DNA from: Hermatobates lingyangjiaoensis
Taxonomy: Eukaryota; Arthropoda; Insecta; Hemiptera; Hermatobatidae
NCBI GenBank assembly: GCA_026182355.1
Contig: JAPFBL010001617.1
Location: 3,879,001-3,943,000, forward strand
Length of the DNA: 64,000 nucleotides
Reading direction: 5' to 3'
The notes under the pieces are model-generated. The model saw nothing but the letters and a program-made list of their open reading frames with translations. It was not told the origin of the DNA and did not search any database. Within the stretch, counting starts at the first letter, position 1. Every line of letters starts with the position of its first letter. The translations under genes were made by a program, and so were the position numbers. This document shows, piece by piece, positions 1 to 11,437 of the stretch.

Positions 1-985
1 GCTTCTGATTTTTGAAAATAATTTTGCCTTTTCTTGAGGACAGAGTCCAATCCTAACATATATCAAGCAAAGATACTATAATTCATAAACACAAAAAAAA
101 ATTGTAACTGATATTATGATTTGCTCAAGGGTGGAGTATATAGATAATTAGAATATTATCAGCATTTTGTGAGACAAAGTCATCATATCATAGAAGACTA
201 AAAAGAAATTTGTTTATTGCCGGTAATTTTTACATATAAAAATATTATTTTTCCTATATCTCGCATAAGAAAATAAATTAGTTAAATTTTTCCATTATAA
301 ACATAAATTTTATTTCAGTGGATTTGCTCAAAAAAAACTTGTTTACATCAAGTCAATGTAAACAATGTAAATAAGTATAACAAATTCGACAAGTATAGTA
401 GGTGATCCCTTAGACTAGGATAAACCAACAGTTTTTATACCTTTATTGTTCTTTGCCGTGATTGAAATTTCATGAATTTTTTTTATAGATTGTTAATTTT
501 GTGTTCCTTTTTTTATCAAATATTCATGGTTTTTAATGAGCCGTTTAGCGTCCAAGAAACATTTTCTGAAAATAGAAACTGTACTGTAACGCCCCTTTTA
601 TGAATGTAATTTTGATCAAAATTATCTCATTTCATTCTCCACATAATGTTCTATTTTTAGGCATAGGTTCATTTTAATCCAACAAACGGTATGGCTTGTA
701 TCGCTCTCACAAGCTTTGAAATTGAATTATAAGTATTACATTTTATTGAAAAACAAATTTTTTCGTTGTTTTAAAATTCTGAATGTATGTTTCGTTTATT
801 TTTTTGTAACCTCAAAGATAATGCCAAAATTTCAAAACTTTGAAATTGCTAACATACTCACCCACCCACACACAGATAGACATCTTCGAAAAAACTTCAT
901 AAAACGACTTTTGGGACCTCAAGACATGTAATTCCGTCAAAATCTCGAGATAAAATTTTTTCGCAATCACTATACTTTACTTATA
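1..985 (+). repeat. X-Y-Z dispersed repeat, Y-Z part
   Basis: This stretch is alignable by eye to copies at 16.0-17.3, 30.4-32.7, 43.1-44.1, 45.4-46.6 (minus) and 53.0-53.8 kb (minus). Shared landmarks in order are 'gtcaatgtaaacaatgtaaa', 'cagtttttata', 'ttgttctttgccg', 'gccgtttagcg', 'caaacggtatggcttgtat', 'gataatgccaaaatttcaa', a short CA tract at about 858-873, and 'acatgtaattccgtcaaaat'. No protein domain is visible; the short ORF inside it is chance. The copy enters the window already truncated, so its left end is unknown. Family identity is unassigned. Confidence 0.8.
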
Positions 986-1136
986 AATTAAAGTAATAAA
1001 TTAATAGAAAATTTTATATTTATATATATACTTTCTAAAAATATATTTTTTGTAATATTCAATTAAATAGAATAAAAATGAGAAAAAAATAAACGAACCA
1101 TGAATACAAGGAGATAGAAAAGATATCAAACAAACA

Positions 1137-1400
1137 TTAAGCTATATGATTAGAATCAACAATCCGGTCAGAGTTCATGTCCAAGGGCATATCGAAGATC
1201 AGAAGATCACCCCCAGTTCCACTTTGCTCAACTATGCCTTGAATTAAAAATTCGTCTAGCCTAAATAGTCTATGACTTATATTGATGAGTTTTTCGAACT
1301 GATATTTAATTAGGGCACTTTCTACAAAGTTTCTTTCTACATCAAATGAGAGAAATATCAATTCCTTAGAATCTTCCCATTTTATAGAGTGATCGTTTAA
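1137..1400 (-). CDS. Candidate terminal coding exon, unknown protein
   Basis: The minus-strand frame is open from an upstream stop near 1408 to a TAG at 1137, giving about 88 codons. Base composition is clearly less AT-rich than its surroundings. A pyrimidine-rich tract ending in AG (plus-strand ct at 1401-1402) lies immediately upstream and could be a splice acceptor. The translated segment is mixed in composition, with a stretch reading ..EQSGTGGDLLIFDMP.., and does not look like microsatellite translation. I recognise no domain, and no poly-A signal is obvious just downstream. It could be a terminal exon of a host gene lying to the right, or transposon debris. Confidence 0.25.
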   Translation of the reverse strand, partial: LNDHSIKWEDSKELIFLSFDVERNFVESALIKYQFEKLINISHRLFRLDEFLIQGIVEQSGTGGDLLIFDMPLDMNSDRIVDSNHIA

Positions 1401-2034
1401 CTTAATATGTTAAAACAAAGTACTTGACTATTCTTGTCTCCTAATAGAACATTTATGTTGCTTCACTCGAGTAAGTAAACTTTTGCTCGTTTGTCAAACA
1501 TATGAAGAATCATAACTTCCACAAGAAATTCTATGATCACAAACTTTCCTTTTTTTCCCTCCACAATTATTGACAATTCAATAAATATTCAATTGCGCTC
1601 TATAATTTTTATCTTTATGTGATCCTCTTAAGTGTTTTACTCTGTAATTTAAGATATGTATATATGTATATTCCAAAACTGTCAAAAGCTATAAATTCCA
1701 TATATTTTCTATATATAGCTATATAAAACTCTATATATTCCAAAACTGTTAAACAGCACCTGACAAAACACAAGTAAATAGAACAAAGAACAGGACAAAG
1801 TACTTATAGATACCAATATTGTGATCAGGTAGTTTGTTATTAGGGAGAAGAATAAAAGAAGAAAAGTAGATAGATGTAGTAGTGAGGAGGAAGTTAAGTC
1901 TTTAATTAAAGACTACAAGAAAAACTAACGACCTCCTCTCAATCATATCTACTTCTCTTGAACAACTGCCTCTTCGAAATATTGGTCGAAAGTGTTATGT
2001 TCTATTCTGTGTTTGTACAATTTAGTTATATACA

Positions 2035-2039
<5 letters not shown>

Positions 2040-2073
<34 letters not shown>
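2040..2073. repeat. (TA)n microsatellite
   Basis: Uninterrupted TA dinucleotides ending exactly where the fold-back MITE begins. Confidence 0.95.
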
Positions 2074-2076
<3 letters not shown>

Positions 2077-2240
2077 CAAACCACAATATGGGAAAACAAG
2101 ACTAAGATCTTTCAACCACAACAAGCGGATTCGTGGGTTGCAGTTGCTTTACAGTTGGGTTTTTGACTCTAACGAGGACCGCTTGTTGCGGGTGAAAGAT
2201 ATATATATCTTTTTTTACCATTTCATATTGTGGTTTGATC
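2074..2240. mobile_element. Fold-back MITE, copy 1
   Basis: Outer inverted ends are gatcaaaccacaatatg at 2074-2090 and its complement at 2224-2240. A second inner pair, ctttcaacc..aacaagcgg against ccgcttgttgcgggtgaaag, makes the whole unit a stem-loop. Related copies with the same 'aacaagcggtc..cg..agagtca' core lie at 5344-5430, 8917-9003 and 54981-55079. There is no coding capacity, so it is a non-autonomous DNA element. It is flanked by TA repeats, which may be target sequence. Superfamily is not assigned. Confidence 0.65.
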
Positions 2241-2359
2241 ATTGATTGTTATTTCACGTGTTTATGTAAAATCTTTATATATATACCTGAAGAACTGACC
2301 GAGTCCCGATAAACTTTAGTTTTGTTTCTATTCCACGGTCGATACTTTTATCAATATTT

Positions 2360-2368
2360 ATATGTATG

Positions 2369-2407
<39 letters not shown>

Positions 2408-2408
2408 A
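2360..2408. repeat. (TGTA)n/(TA)n microsatellite
   Basis: Three TGTA units grade into about 18 TA units and then TGTG. Confidence 0.9.
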
Positions 2409-2490
2409 TATTACATAACCGAAAATCAGAGACAGTAAGTCTGTTTGTTCTTTAGTTCTGTGTTTGTGATTTATTGTGAAACGTATATAT

Positions 2491-2617
2491 ATATATAAAT
2501 GAAAAAAAACAACAAATAGAAGAGGCGAGAAAACTTACTGGATCGACCTTCAGTTCGAAATTCGATCCAGTAAGTTTTCTCGCCTCTTCTATTTGTTGTC
2601 TTTTTTCATGTATATAT
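2491..2617. repeat. Long near-perfect inverted repeat
   Basis: The left arm 2491-2546 and right arm 2562-2617 are complementary over 56 nt with about two mismatches, around a 15-nt spacer. The inner stem (caacaaatagaagaggcgag.. through ..tactggatcga) is perfect. The arms include TA-rich outer ends that merge with flanking TA microsatellites. There are no coding features. It may be a palindromic MITE, a recent inverted duplication or a transcribed hairpin. Confidence 0.9.
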
Positions 2618-2647
2618 CTGTCCGGTTTGGACCGTTTTAATATTTTG

Positions 2648-2650
<3 letters not shown>

Positions 2651-2694
<44 letters not shown>
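2651..2694. repeat. (TA)n microsatellite
   Basis: About 22 TA units. Confidence 0.95.
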
Positions 2695-2700
<6 letters not shown>

Positions 2701-2837
2701 CTTACAGCTAGAGAACACAAGAAAAAGGACACTCACGAATCTTGATAATTTCGGCGTCTTGCCGTCTTCAGGAGAGTGGAAAGAAAGAAAATAAAAAGAG
2801 AAAGAATGAAGGAACGGAGACGTAAATGCGTCCACTC

Positions 2838-2881
2838 TCTATATATATATATCTATATATCTATATATATATATATATATG
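2838..2881. repeat. (TA)n/(TATC)n microsatellite
   Basis: TA units with two interspersed ctatatat variants. Confidence 0.9.
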
Positions 2882-2899
2882 TTTATAGAAAACACCTAG

Positions 2900-5340
2900 A
2901 AAAATTTACTTTAATGGGTCAACGTTTATTATCAGTAGAAGACATGAAATTTTTTATCAACTCATATTCAGTATTAACAAAATTTAAAGACATTAAATTG
3001 ATAAATATTCACATATGGTATATCATATAAGGATTTTAAAAAACTGTAAATAAATGAGGAAATCCTTTTGAAATATTGTGTCCAAAATATCTTCTTTTAA
3101 CTTGTATATCAATATGTACTGAAAGCAACTAATTAAATTCTAATCTAATTTAATCACAAGGGTCAGAGAATGTCCCTTTACGAGGGTTAGTTCCTATCTT
3201 GTTAGGCTTCCCGTATTTCTATTCCAGACAGTTCTTATTTCTTCTATTTACAATTCTATCTCATGGATTTCAAAAGAAAATATAAATACAGGTAAAAATC
3301 ACAAGATGTTTGTGTAAAACACAATTTAAAACACCTTCTATGTTTTTATAAGTTCCTTCTGCTACCACGAATTTTTAAAAGTGACAGTGCATAAAAATTG
3401 ATTCCAAACTTAGTTTTGTTATTTATCGAATCTGTGTATCCGATTTTGTCTTAATAACTAATTATTTCATTTTAATAATAAGTATATTTCAGGTTTTTTT
3501 TTTCATTTCTAGTAACCATTGGTGTAGCTATCTTCAGTTCAGTCCAGGGTTGTCAGATTTGGCCACTAGGTTTAATGCTAATTACTATACTATCTTATAA
3601 TGGTAACTACCATCACCAAAAATTGATGTTTGTCAAACTGGTGTCGATATAAATGCAGACGATTTGAGAACCAATATATTAACAAATATATGACAATTTT
3701 GCATTTTGATAGAGGGTTTTCTTAAGAGCATCAAAATGTAAGAGCATCAACATTTTCTGCTGTGAACAGAATTGAGAGCTACACATGTGAATGACTCATC
3801 AAAGACCGTCATCATTTGTTTTCAGTTTTTTTTTTATATTAAAATTTTGAAAGTAAAATCGAAAAAACATAAATCAAATGAACGTATGTAGAAATTTGTC
3901 TGCACAGTTAAACAAAGAATGCAACTTTTAAATATTACAGATAAGAAGGTGTGCAACTTTGACAAAATGGAGGAGAACCATGCTCTCAATATCTTTGAAA
4001 AAGTGATTAATATTTTGCTACAATGAAGGAAGAAGATTTTTTTTCAAATAGGCTAGCACCAGTGGTGAATAAATGTTTCAGATATAATAATCCTTTCATG
4101 CATTTGTATGCAATTTATAATATGTCTAAATATGAATTTATGTCAATGTTTAATTATTAATTTATCATTAGATTAACTTAATTAATGAAAACTTGACATA
4201 AAGTAGTGTCTACACATTATCTTTATAAGATTGTATAGCATTTGTGGAAGTAATATGTGTAGACAAAAATAATAAATCAAAAGAAACAGGGTAATAAATC
4301 AAATTTCGAAAAGAATTAATATAGGCATGTTGTGCTTGATCATAGATGGACATATTGAGTTACATGGTTTTATTTGAGAATGTTAGACTTTAGTCAGTTT
4401 CATGGATTTTCTTCATAGCCGTGTTCTTGTAACTGATACGTTTTTGAAGAGAATAGGAAACTTCCTAAAAACGAAAACATCTTTCTGAATTTCAAATTAT
4501 TACAACTAACGAGAGGATTACAACATTTTAAAACCTACTATAAAGCGCAGTTTCTACAATTACGTTTGTGATTCATTTGAAACAAAAAACAAATTAGAGA
4601 TATGAAATTGATCAAATTCTGCTATGACTACTTCATTTCATAACTTTTAAAGAAGCCAAGAAATTTATTTGAATTTATTATACTTTTAGAAGTATCTTTT
4701 GATGATCTAAAACAAAAAAAATAAATATCGCTCGGTTATGTATTTTTCTTTTTTATCTAGTCTCACAATGTTGACACTACCTTTGAGATGATTGCTCAAT
4801 TGAGCTATTTATCATTTTAACTTTGGATTTGACGGTGTTTAAGGGTTTGATATCTGAAATGTTGGCTCTTGTTGCAAATAGAGAATGCACGAATATCGTT
4901 TTCATGCGTTGTATAGTTTATGAAAGAAGTTTAACATGCTAAGTATTTACATCACATGGAAGAGTTAGAACGAGTTTTATATCATCCAAACCGTTAGAAC
5001 GAAGTGACTAGACAACGAGTAGTCCCATGTTGGCTATTGCTGCAGGAATTGAAACAGAGCTATGCTTAAGAAAAATACTTTTTCAGAAATACATCTTTTT
5101 ATAGAATGTGTCATTCTACATTTGTATAACAAGTATCTAATTTAACAAGGCGGAACCAAATATATTGTTTATCGAGAAACATATTTTAAGCGAAGTTTCA
5201 GTTAAATCCAACAACAAAGTAATATTTATGTGTATCTTAGTGTACGTTGTAATTAGCAGTTCCAAATCAGAGGCCCACTACTACTGATTACTATACTCGT
5301 ACTACTATAACAAGATTTCACAATAGAGACGTGAAACAAA
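2900..5340. other. No recognised feature
   Basis: AT-rich sequence with no open frame of note. 'gaggcccactactactgatt' at about 5270-5290 recurs at about 9173-9193, indicating a small shared dispersed fragment just upstream of two MITE-like pieces. Confidence 0.6.
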
Positions 5341-5343
5341 AAT

Positions 5344-5430
5344 CAACGCCCAAACCGCATTAAGAAATCAGAAAAAAGACAAAAATCTTTCTACTGTAAC
5401 AAGCGGTCTACGTTAGAGTCAAATCTCTAC
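5344..5430. mobile_element. Fold-back MITE fragment, copy 2
   Basis: It contains 'caaaccgcattaagaaat', 'aatctttctactgtaacaag' and 'cggtctacgttagagtca', matching one arm and the loop of the element at 2074. The other arm is not evident, so the copy is partial. Confidence 0.5.
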
Positions 5431-5604
5431 TATAAATAAGAAGACCGGTAAAACTCGTCAGTAGTAAATTATTTGTCATGTAAAAGAGTCATATTTCCAT
5501 CATGTGATCTTAGAGCTCAAGAATTAAATGGTCATTCCTACAAAATTTCTGTTTTTAAAAATATGTTTTTGCGGTTGTTAAGAGTGTGCTCCTCTGAATT
5601 CCTT

Positions 5605-6820
5605 ACAAAACTTTGTCACAAGTAAACTCAGCTACCATAAGACATATAAAGCTGAAACTTTTACAGTAAATTTGTGTAGGTCCAACTTAAAATATAGACT
5701 CTGAATTATTTGGAAATTCAACGTAGAAGTGAAGTTATGGACGTTTAAAGTAAAAACGTTTGTCACAAGTAAACTCAGCCACCATAAGACATGGCGAGCT
5801 GAAACTTTGACACTGGATTTGTGTATGCCTAACTTAAAATATGGGCTCTAAATAGATTCATAATTCAATACAGAAACGAAGTTATAGGGCTTTAAGCGTA
5901 TTTTCCTAACTTTACAGACAAGTTTGTTTTGAAAATACACAGGTGAAGCAAGTAGGTATTGTTAGTTGATTTTAATTTCATTGGAGCATATAAATATATT
6001 GCGTATTTGACATCTTTGAAAAAGTGTTTCCCAGAGTTGAGGATGTACTATCTATTACGAATAAATAGTTTTATAAACGAGCAATTCTCAACTCTTAATA
6101 CGAACAGGCAGGAAAAATCAACAGAGAAGTTCTTACGCTATATCATACCGAGGAAAGACCTTACAAGTCAGTAAAGAGATTGGATTAGTGATGAAGAAGC
6201 AATTCATTATCTAATTGAATTTCTTGACTCTGAATTTATTTCTCCTGAACTGCCTGCTCATGAGTAAAAACTTAAAGTAGGAGAACCAATCATGCTGCAA
6301 TTTAGTAGCAGTAACAAATTTCATGTTACGAAACATGAGTGTTCCAAAACTGTGCAACGGGACACGACTCTGAGTTCGTGCTCTACACAGATATGCCATA
6401 GAGGCGGACATAATGACTGGATGTGGTATTGGGGAGTCTGTGTGTATACTATACATACCATTGATTCCGAGCCACTGTCTGTTTACGTTGAAATGATTGC
6501 AAAGTCCGGTCAGAGTCTATTTCGCAATGACGTTAACTAAGTCGCAAAGGGAGACTTCATCTAACGCAGGAATACAAGGTAGCGAAACCGAGTTTTTCTC
6601 ACATGGTCAAATGTAGTTTACTTGCTCAAGGGTCAGAGGTTTCAACTCTTTCTTCTACCATGAACCTGAAGGACAGACAGCTAATGTAGTGTATACAGAG
6701 GCATTTGTTTAACACTGTAGTAATAATGGTATTTTCTACTATTCTATAATTTCTAATGACATTTTGAAATACCAAAAATGACGGAACTTTTGATTCCGTC
6801 AAAGACGGGTACGTTTGCTA
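5605..6820 (+). mobile_element. Helitron family 1, copy H1 (5' truncated)
   Basis: It shares sequence end to end with copies at 7223-8412, 22447-23552 and 59585-60964 (minus). The 3' end carries the hairpin 'ccgtcaaagacgg', then about 10 nt, then gcta, the position of the CTRR terminus (the last base is altered here). The 5' terminal TC block seen in other copies is missing. Two diverged direct copies of a roughly 147-bp segment ('tttgtcacaagtaaactcag'...) lie at about 5612-5760 and 5762-5905. The 3' half encodes a broken helicase C-terminus, annotated separately. Confidence 0.8.
6060..6720 (+). pseudogene. Helitron helicase C-terminal remnant (H1)
   Basis: Pieces in shifting frames match the end of the Helitron Pif1-like helicase. 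At about 6210-6300 the frame reads ..EFLDS..SPELPAHE*KLKVG.PIML.., the family's 'LPPHeLkLkvG.PImLLRN' region with an internal stop. At about 6518-6560 it reads YFAMTLTKSQRETSSNAG, helicase motif VI (AMTINKSQGQT). At 6590-6640 it reads FFSHGQM*FTCSRVRG, matching FSHGQLYVALSRV. Stops and frameshifts make it non-functional. A roughly 82-codon ORF over 6292-6540 lies out of frame with motif VI and is probably incidental. Confidence 0.75.
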
Positions 6821-6841
6821 TGTATTATATATAACTGTAAA

Positions 6842-7222
6842 CTTTTTTTTAATTTAATATTTGCTTAATAAAAACACTGGTAATAATGTAAGGTATGGGA
6901 CCAGAGTAGCCCAGTGGCTTGCGTGATCGCCGATGACAGTAGTGCAAATGTAATATAAATAAATGTAACAAACAAATATTTTTTTGAATTTAAAATGTGA
7001 ATAATATAAAAAATGGTAATAAAGTAAAGGGATCTAGCCAGGGTAACCAGTAGCTTGCTCGCTCGCCGATGGCAGTAGTGCAAATGTATTATAATTAAAT
7101 ACATTAAAAACATTTTTTTTAATTTAATATTTGCGTATTATAAACACTGGTAATAAAGTAAGGTATGGAATCAGAGTACCCCAGTGGCTTGCGTGCTGGC
7201 TGTTGACTGGGAGCACGTTAAT
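6842..7222 (+). repeat. Tandem array of tRNA-like (SINE-head-like) units
   Basis: About three units begin with 'ggtaataa.gtaagg' at 6879, 7015 and 7149, giving periods of 136 and 134 bp. Each contains 'agtagcccagtggcttgcgt' or a variant; tagcccagtgg is close to the RNA polymerase III A-box consensus of tRNA genes and tRNA-derived SINEs. No good B box is visible, so this is not a tRNA gene. The array sits exactly between two Helitron copies. A tandemly amplified SINE head is the best reading. Confidence 0.5.
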
Positions 7223-8412
7223 TAGAACTAATTCATTTCAAGTTTTCTTTACGTTTCATACTTTAGAGTAGCCACATGTACCCTTAGAATAATTTCTGTC
7301 TGTCGGTTTGTCCACAAAATATTGCCACGATAAGACATATAATTCTGAACCATTGATTGTAGATTTGTGTATGTCTAACTTAAAATCTAATCTTTGGATG
7401 GATGGAATATTCAATGATGCAGCGAAGTTATGAACTTTTAAGTCGTGTTTGGCTAACTACACACACATATTTATTTTGAAAATATACAGGTGTAGCAATT
7501 AGGTATTGTTAGTTGACTTTAATTTGATTTGTGTACATGAATATTTGCTTATAGCAAAATTCTAATATATGAATATTATTCTTATTTGAGCCTATTGACA
7601 AGGTGTTTCCCAGAGTTCAAGATGTACTATCTATTCAGAATAAATGACTTTGTGAACGAGCAATGCTCAACCCTTACTAATGAACAGGCAGGAAAAATCA
7701 GCAAACATGTTCTTACGCTATATCAACCCGAAGATAGAACTTAAAAGTCAGTAAAGAGAGTGATTAGTAATGAGGAAGTAGTTTATTATCTAACTGAATT
7801 TCTTGACTTCGTGACGGCTCTTGGACTGCCTGCTCATGAGTAAAAACTTCAAGTAGGAGCATCATCAAGCTGTGACTTAGTATCAGTAACAAATTTCATG
7901 TTACGCAAATTGAGTGCCCCGGGAAATGTGCAACTTGAAGTTTGTGCTCTGCACAGATGTGCCGTAGAGGCGGCCATCATGACTGGGTGTGGAATGTGGA
8001 GTCTGTGTGTATACCACCCATACCATTGATTCCGAGTCACTGTCTGTTTCCGTTGAAATGATTGCAAAGTCCCGTCAGAGTCTATTTCGCAATGTCGTTA
8101 ACTAAGTCACAAAGGGAGACTTTATCTAATGCAGGAATTCAAGTTAGCGAGACCAAGTTTTTCTCACATGGTCAACTATAGTTTACTTGCTCAAGAGTCA
8201 GAGGTTCCAACTGTTTGTTCTTCCGTGAACCTGAAGGACAGACAGCTAATGTGGTGTATACAGAGGCATTTATTTAACACTGTACTAATAATGGTATTTT
8301 CTACTATTCTATAATTTCTAATTATAGTATTAGTATAATACTATAATTGATATTTTGGAATACCAAGTATAATAGAATTTTTGATTCCGTCAAAGACGGG
8401 TACGTTTGCTAG
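7223..8412 (+). mobile_element. Helitron family 1, copy H2 (5' truncated)
   Basis: It begins in the conserved 'catttcaagttttctttacg' block and lacks the terminal TC. It ends with hairpin 'ccgtcaaagacgg', then gtacgtttgCTAG at 8409-8412 followed by host T, the classical Helitron 3' terminus. It has a single copy of the 147-bp segment that is duplicated in H1 and H5. Confidence 0.85.
7620..8277 (+). pseudogene. Helitron helicase C-terminal remnant (H2)
   Basis: The fragment reads ..LTNEQAGKIS.. then ..EEVVYYLTEFLDF.. then GLPAHE*KLQVGA, the same region as in H1 with the same stop after PAHE. Motif VI recurs near 8090-8125 (FAMSLTKSQRETLS-like). 'ttctcacatggtcaa' at about 8160 encodes the FSHGQ box. 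Stops and frameshifts are present throughout. Confidence 0.7.
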
Positions 8413-8910
8413 TATTAATAAAAAACTCTCCCAGGGAACTAGAGTCTGGTGGTATTTATAAAATCTCGTGCAAAATTGCCATACAATTTATATTGGTTAA
8501 ACTGGTAAATCTTTAAAGACACGTGTAAAACAACACCAATACAACGGAAGTAGACAGGAAGTAGCGCCTTCTTCTTGCATATAAATAATGGTAATCATCA
8601 TATTGATTGGACCGGATCTAAATTTATGACCTATGAAAAACCGATGTTGTTAAGGAATATTATCGAATCCTCTTTGAATAAATTGATTAAATATAATAGA
8701 TCAAATATTATAAACTAATTTATATTTGTAACAGTTTTTTCAAACTTCACTCAGTGTTAAAGAAAGCAGTAGCTTCTTCTAACCAATTTTGGGGCAATAG
8801 CCCCTAACATAACTGCCTTGACCATTGTTCTTTTTTGCTCATTACACTCTTTTAAAATACACTTACTCTTACCTCCTACTCCTCTCAACCCCTCACCAAA
8901 TATTTCTGCG
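8413..8910. other. No recognised feature
   Basis: No coding or repeat structure identified by eye. A 64-codon minus-strand frame at 8757-8951 runs into the MITE fragment and shows no domain. Confidence 0.5.
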
Positions 8911-8916
8911 TCTATT

Positions 8917-9003
8917 GTTCCAGTTGGATTTTTAACTCTGACCAAGACCACTTTTACGGTTGAAAGGTCTTAGTCTTTTTTTCCATTTCGTATTGTGGTT
9001 TGA
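8917..9003. mobile_element. Fold-back MITE fragment, copy 3
   Basis: 'ttggatttttaactctgacc' then 'ggttgaaaggtctt' then 'ccatttcgtattgtggtttg' match the loop and right arm of the element at 2074-2240. The left arm is absent. Confidence 0.55.
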
Positions 9004-9148
9004 TACATGTTTAAAATCACTCAGTTGTTAAAAATAAATACCTCTTGTAATAAAATAGTTTTTATATATTGTCGAATACTGTTGGCCAGACCTATATACA
9101 AACAAAGCAGAACTCTGACTTCTGTCCGTCCGCTTAATCAATTTGGAT

Positions 9149-9203
9149 CAAATTTATCATTTGATAAATTTGAGACCCACTACTACTGATTACTATAACA
9201 GTA
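9149..9203. repeat. Two short palindromes
   Basis: caaatttatca/tgataaatttg at 9149-9172 with a 2-nt loop, then ctgattact/agtaatcag about 10 nt later. Small hairpins of unknown role. Confidence 0.6.
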
Positions 9204-9541
9204 ATCAGTTAATTTTCTACTTAATCGGTATCAACTTAATCAGATTTTTTCACAGTTTGTTTATATTTATCCTGACAGTTTTCTAATTTTTGACTTTGAA
9301 TATAAATGTCTACGCCCATCGCTCCCTTTACATATTAATTTCAACTAAAAAGCCAGATTCCCAAGGATTTTAATTAAACCCTTGTGTACATTTTTCTACC
9401 GTATTGCAAAAAACAGATAATTTATCAGATGAAGTATCCTCTCAAAAAAGTGAATATTGGACTTGAGCATGGTGTTACGTCTCAGAGGAAATTAAATATG
9501 AGATTTGATTATTAAAGATAATTTGGTTCCCTAGATATCTT

Positions 9542-9544
9542 GCT

Positions 9545-9641
<97 letters not shown>
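9542..9641. repeat. (CT)n(CA)n compound microsatellite
   Basis: About 13 CT units run directly into about 37 CA units. ORFs across it are low-complexity artefacts. Confidence 0.97.
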
Positions 9642-9643
<2 letters not shown>

Positions 9644-9769
9644 CAAATTTGTGACACCTATTTTATATGATTCAGAAGACCTTAAAACCTGTGTTTCTGT
9701 AGAAAACTGGGTATCAAAATTTTTACCTGAATACAATACTTTCATTACTCAATGTTTTACATAGAGATA

Positions 9770-10915
9770 ATGAAAATATAAACAAATACACAGGCATTAA
9801 TTGAGCTTATTTTACACAATGTTTTGAATATTCAAAGACACAGTTGTTTGCAGAGAGTTGGTTCAAAGAGAATAAAGAAATAACCAAATTAAATGAAATC
9901 ATGAAAGTGACTTTTGCTGCCATGTTTGATTTTTTGAATTTAAAAGTGTTCTTAAAATGATTTTCTTTTGTAAACTGAAGTGAGTGGACAGGCTCTTAAG
10001 ATTCCCCACTTGATATTTGAATATCTACTTCATGATTTATGTTTACCTTCTAGATAGTTGGAAGATAATTGGATAATTATATAATTCTATTTAATTATAA
10101 TTAATTTAGATATACTACTTGAGATTATGCTTCAGATAGGATATTTAAAAGTTTGGCTGAGGTGAGAAGGCAACCAATATTAACCATTCCTCTAGACGAA
10201 AAGCTCTCAATTTTTTTAATGTGAAAGCATAGCAAGTTTTTCAGTTCAAATATTAAAAATAGTTTTTACATAGAACCAAATCTGCACAAAGGACAAGGAT
10301 TTTAAATTAATTTTAAAGCATGAAGTTAAAGATATATTTTAAAAAGATAAACAGAAGATTCACAAAACAATGTGATACAAGAGCTTGATTACGATTTAGA
10401 TAACTGATTTAGATTTGAAAGTAATTTGGACAAATATATTCCCATTTCACTCACTCCCAACCTTTTCTAACTACTTATTTTGACACTAACTAGGGCATAA
10501 AATCGTTTTTTACTCTGGTGTAGTATAAATTAAAACGGAAAACAAATTATAAAAGAGCAACAAGAGAATGTTTATATAAATATACATAATTTATCTGTTC
10601 CGGCTAGAAAAATTTAGGTTTGTAAAAAATTGTTATAAATACTTTTAAAATATCAATGGGGCAATTAGATCATGTTTTAAAATGTACAGATGATGGAACG
10701 GATAACCGTGATCCGATGCCAGTATCGTCTAGAAAGATTTCAGACTTCCATAAAGGAGCATATTTCAATATATTTCTAACCCATATAAAACAGCATATCC
10801 AAAGCTTTCCGCTTTCTCTATGAAAACCATTATATACACGATCTCATCTATTATATTAGATCATTATAATATTAATAATAATTATTATTATATATGATAT
10901 ATTTTTAATACTATA
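9770..10915. other. No recognised feature
   Basis: AT-rich, no open frame or repeat structure supported, except an AT-only stretch around 10855-10910 before the next repeat. Confidence 0.5.
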
Positions 10916-11021
10916 TCTATTATTATAAAAGAAGCCGTGTCAGTCGACAAATGTAAACAAATTGACAAGTCTAGCAAGTGATCCATTTTTACAAGATCGA
11001 TTTTAAGTTTTTATAGATATA
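10916..11021 (+). repeat. Z-type repeat with Helitron-like head, left part
   Basis: It begins TC-tattattataaaagaagcc and continues 'caaatgtaaacaaattgaca' to 'tttttatagatat', matching the heads at 62679 (plus) and 19407 (minus). The body is interrupted at 11021 by a minus-strand Helitron and resumes at 12240 with 'taccctttgccgtaat'. Confidence 0.75.
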
Positions 11022-11437
11022 CAGCTGATCTACCCGGCTTTACCCGGGAAACAATTTAATTCCAACTCTAATAATAAATTACATATAACGAAAACATTTA
11101 AATTTTCTATAGTTCCGTTACACATAACTTTTTTGAGATAAACGAAATTAATAAACAATTAAAATTATAGATTACGTAGAAAAGATATAATCTAACACTG
11201 ATTATAAATTGCAAACATTGTCTAATGCAATTGGTAGTTGATAGATTAGATTAAACAAATAATAAAAAGAATATTTTTTGCCAAACAATACATCAAGAAA
11301 TGTTGAAAGAAGTCTAAGCTCATTAAATGTGATATGTCTCATCTGTTAAATATAATGATATTTATATATGTACATTTTGATTTGAATATTTCTTCATCCA
11401 TTTTTTATGCTGTATATATTCCCTTATAAGTTTTACT

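Noticed and set aside
6211..6540. ORF conserved at 6292-6540 and 59896-60147, and its antisense at 6211-6456, as a gene
   Set aside because: The similarity between loci is explained by both being copies of one Helitron. These frames are out of register with helicase motif VI.
6890..6945. tRNA gene
   Set aside because: An A-box-like sequence is present but there is no B box or cloverleaf.
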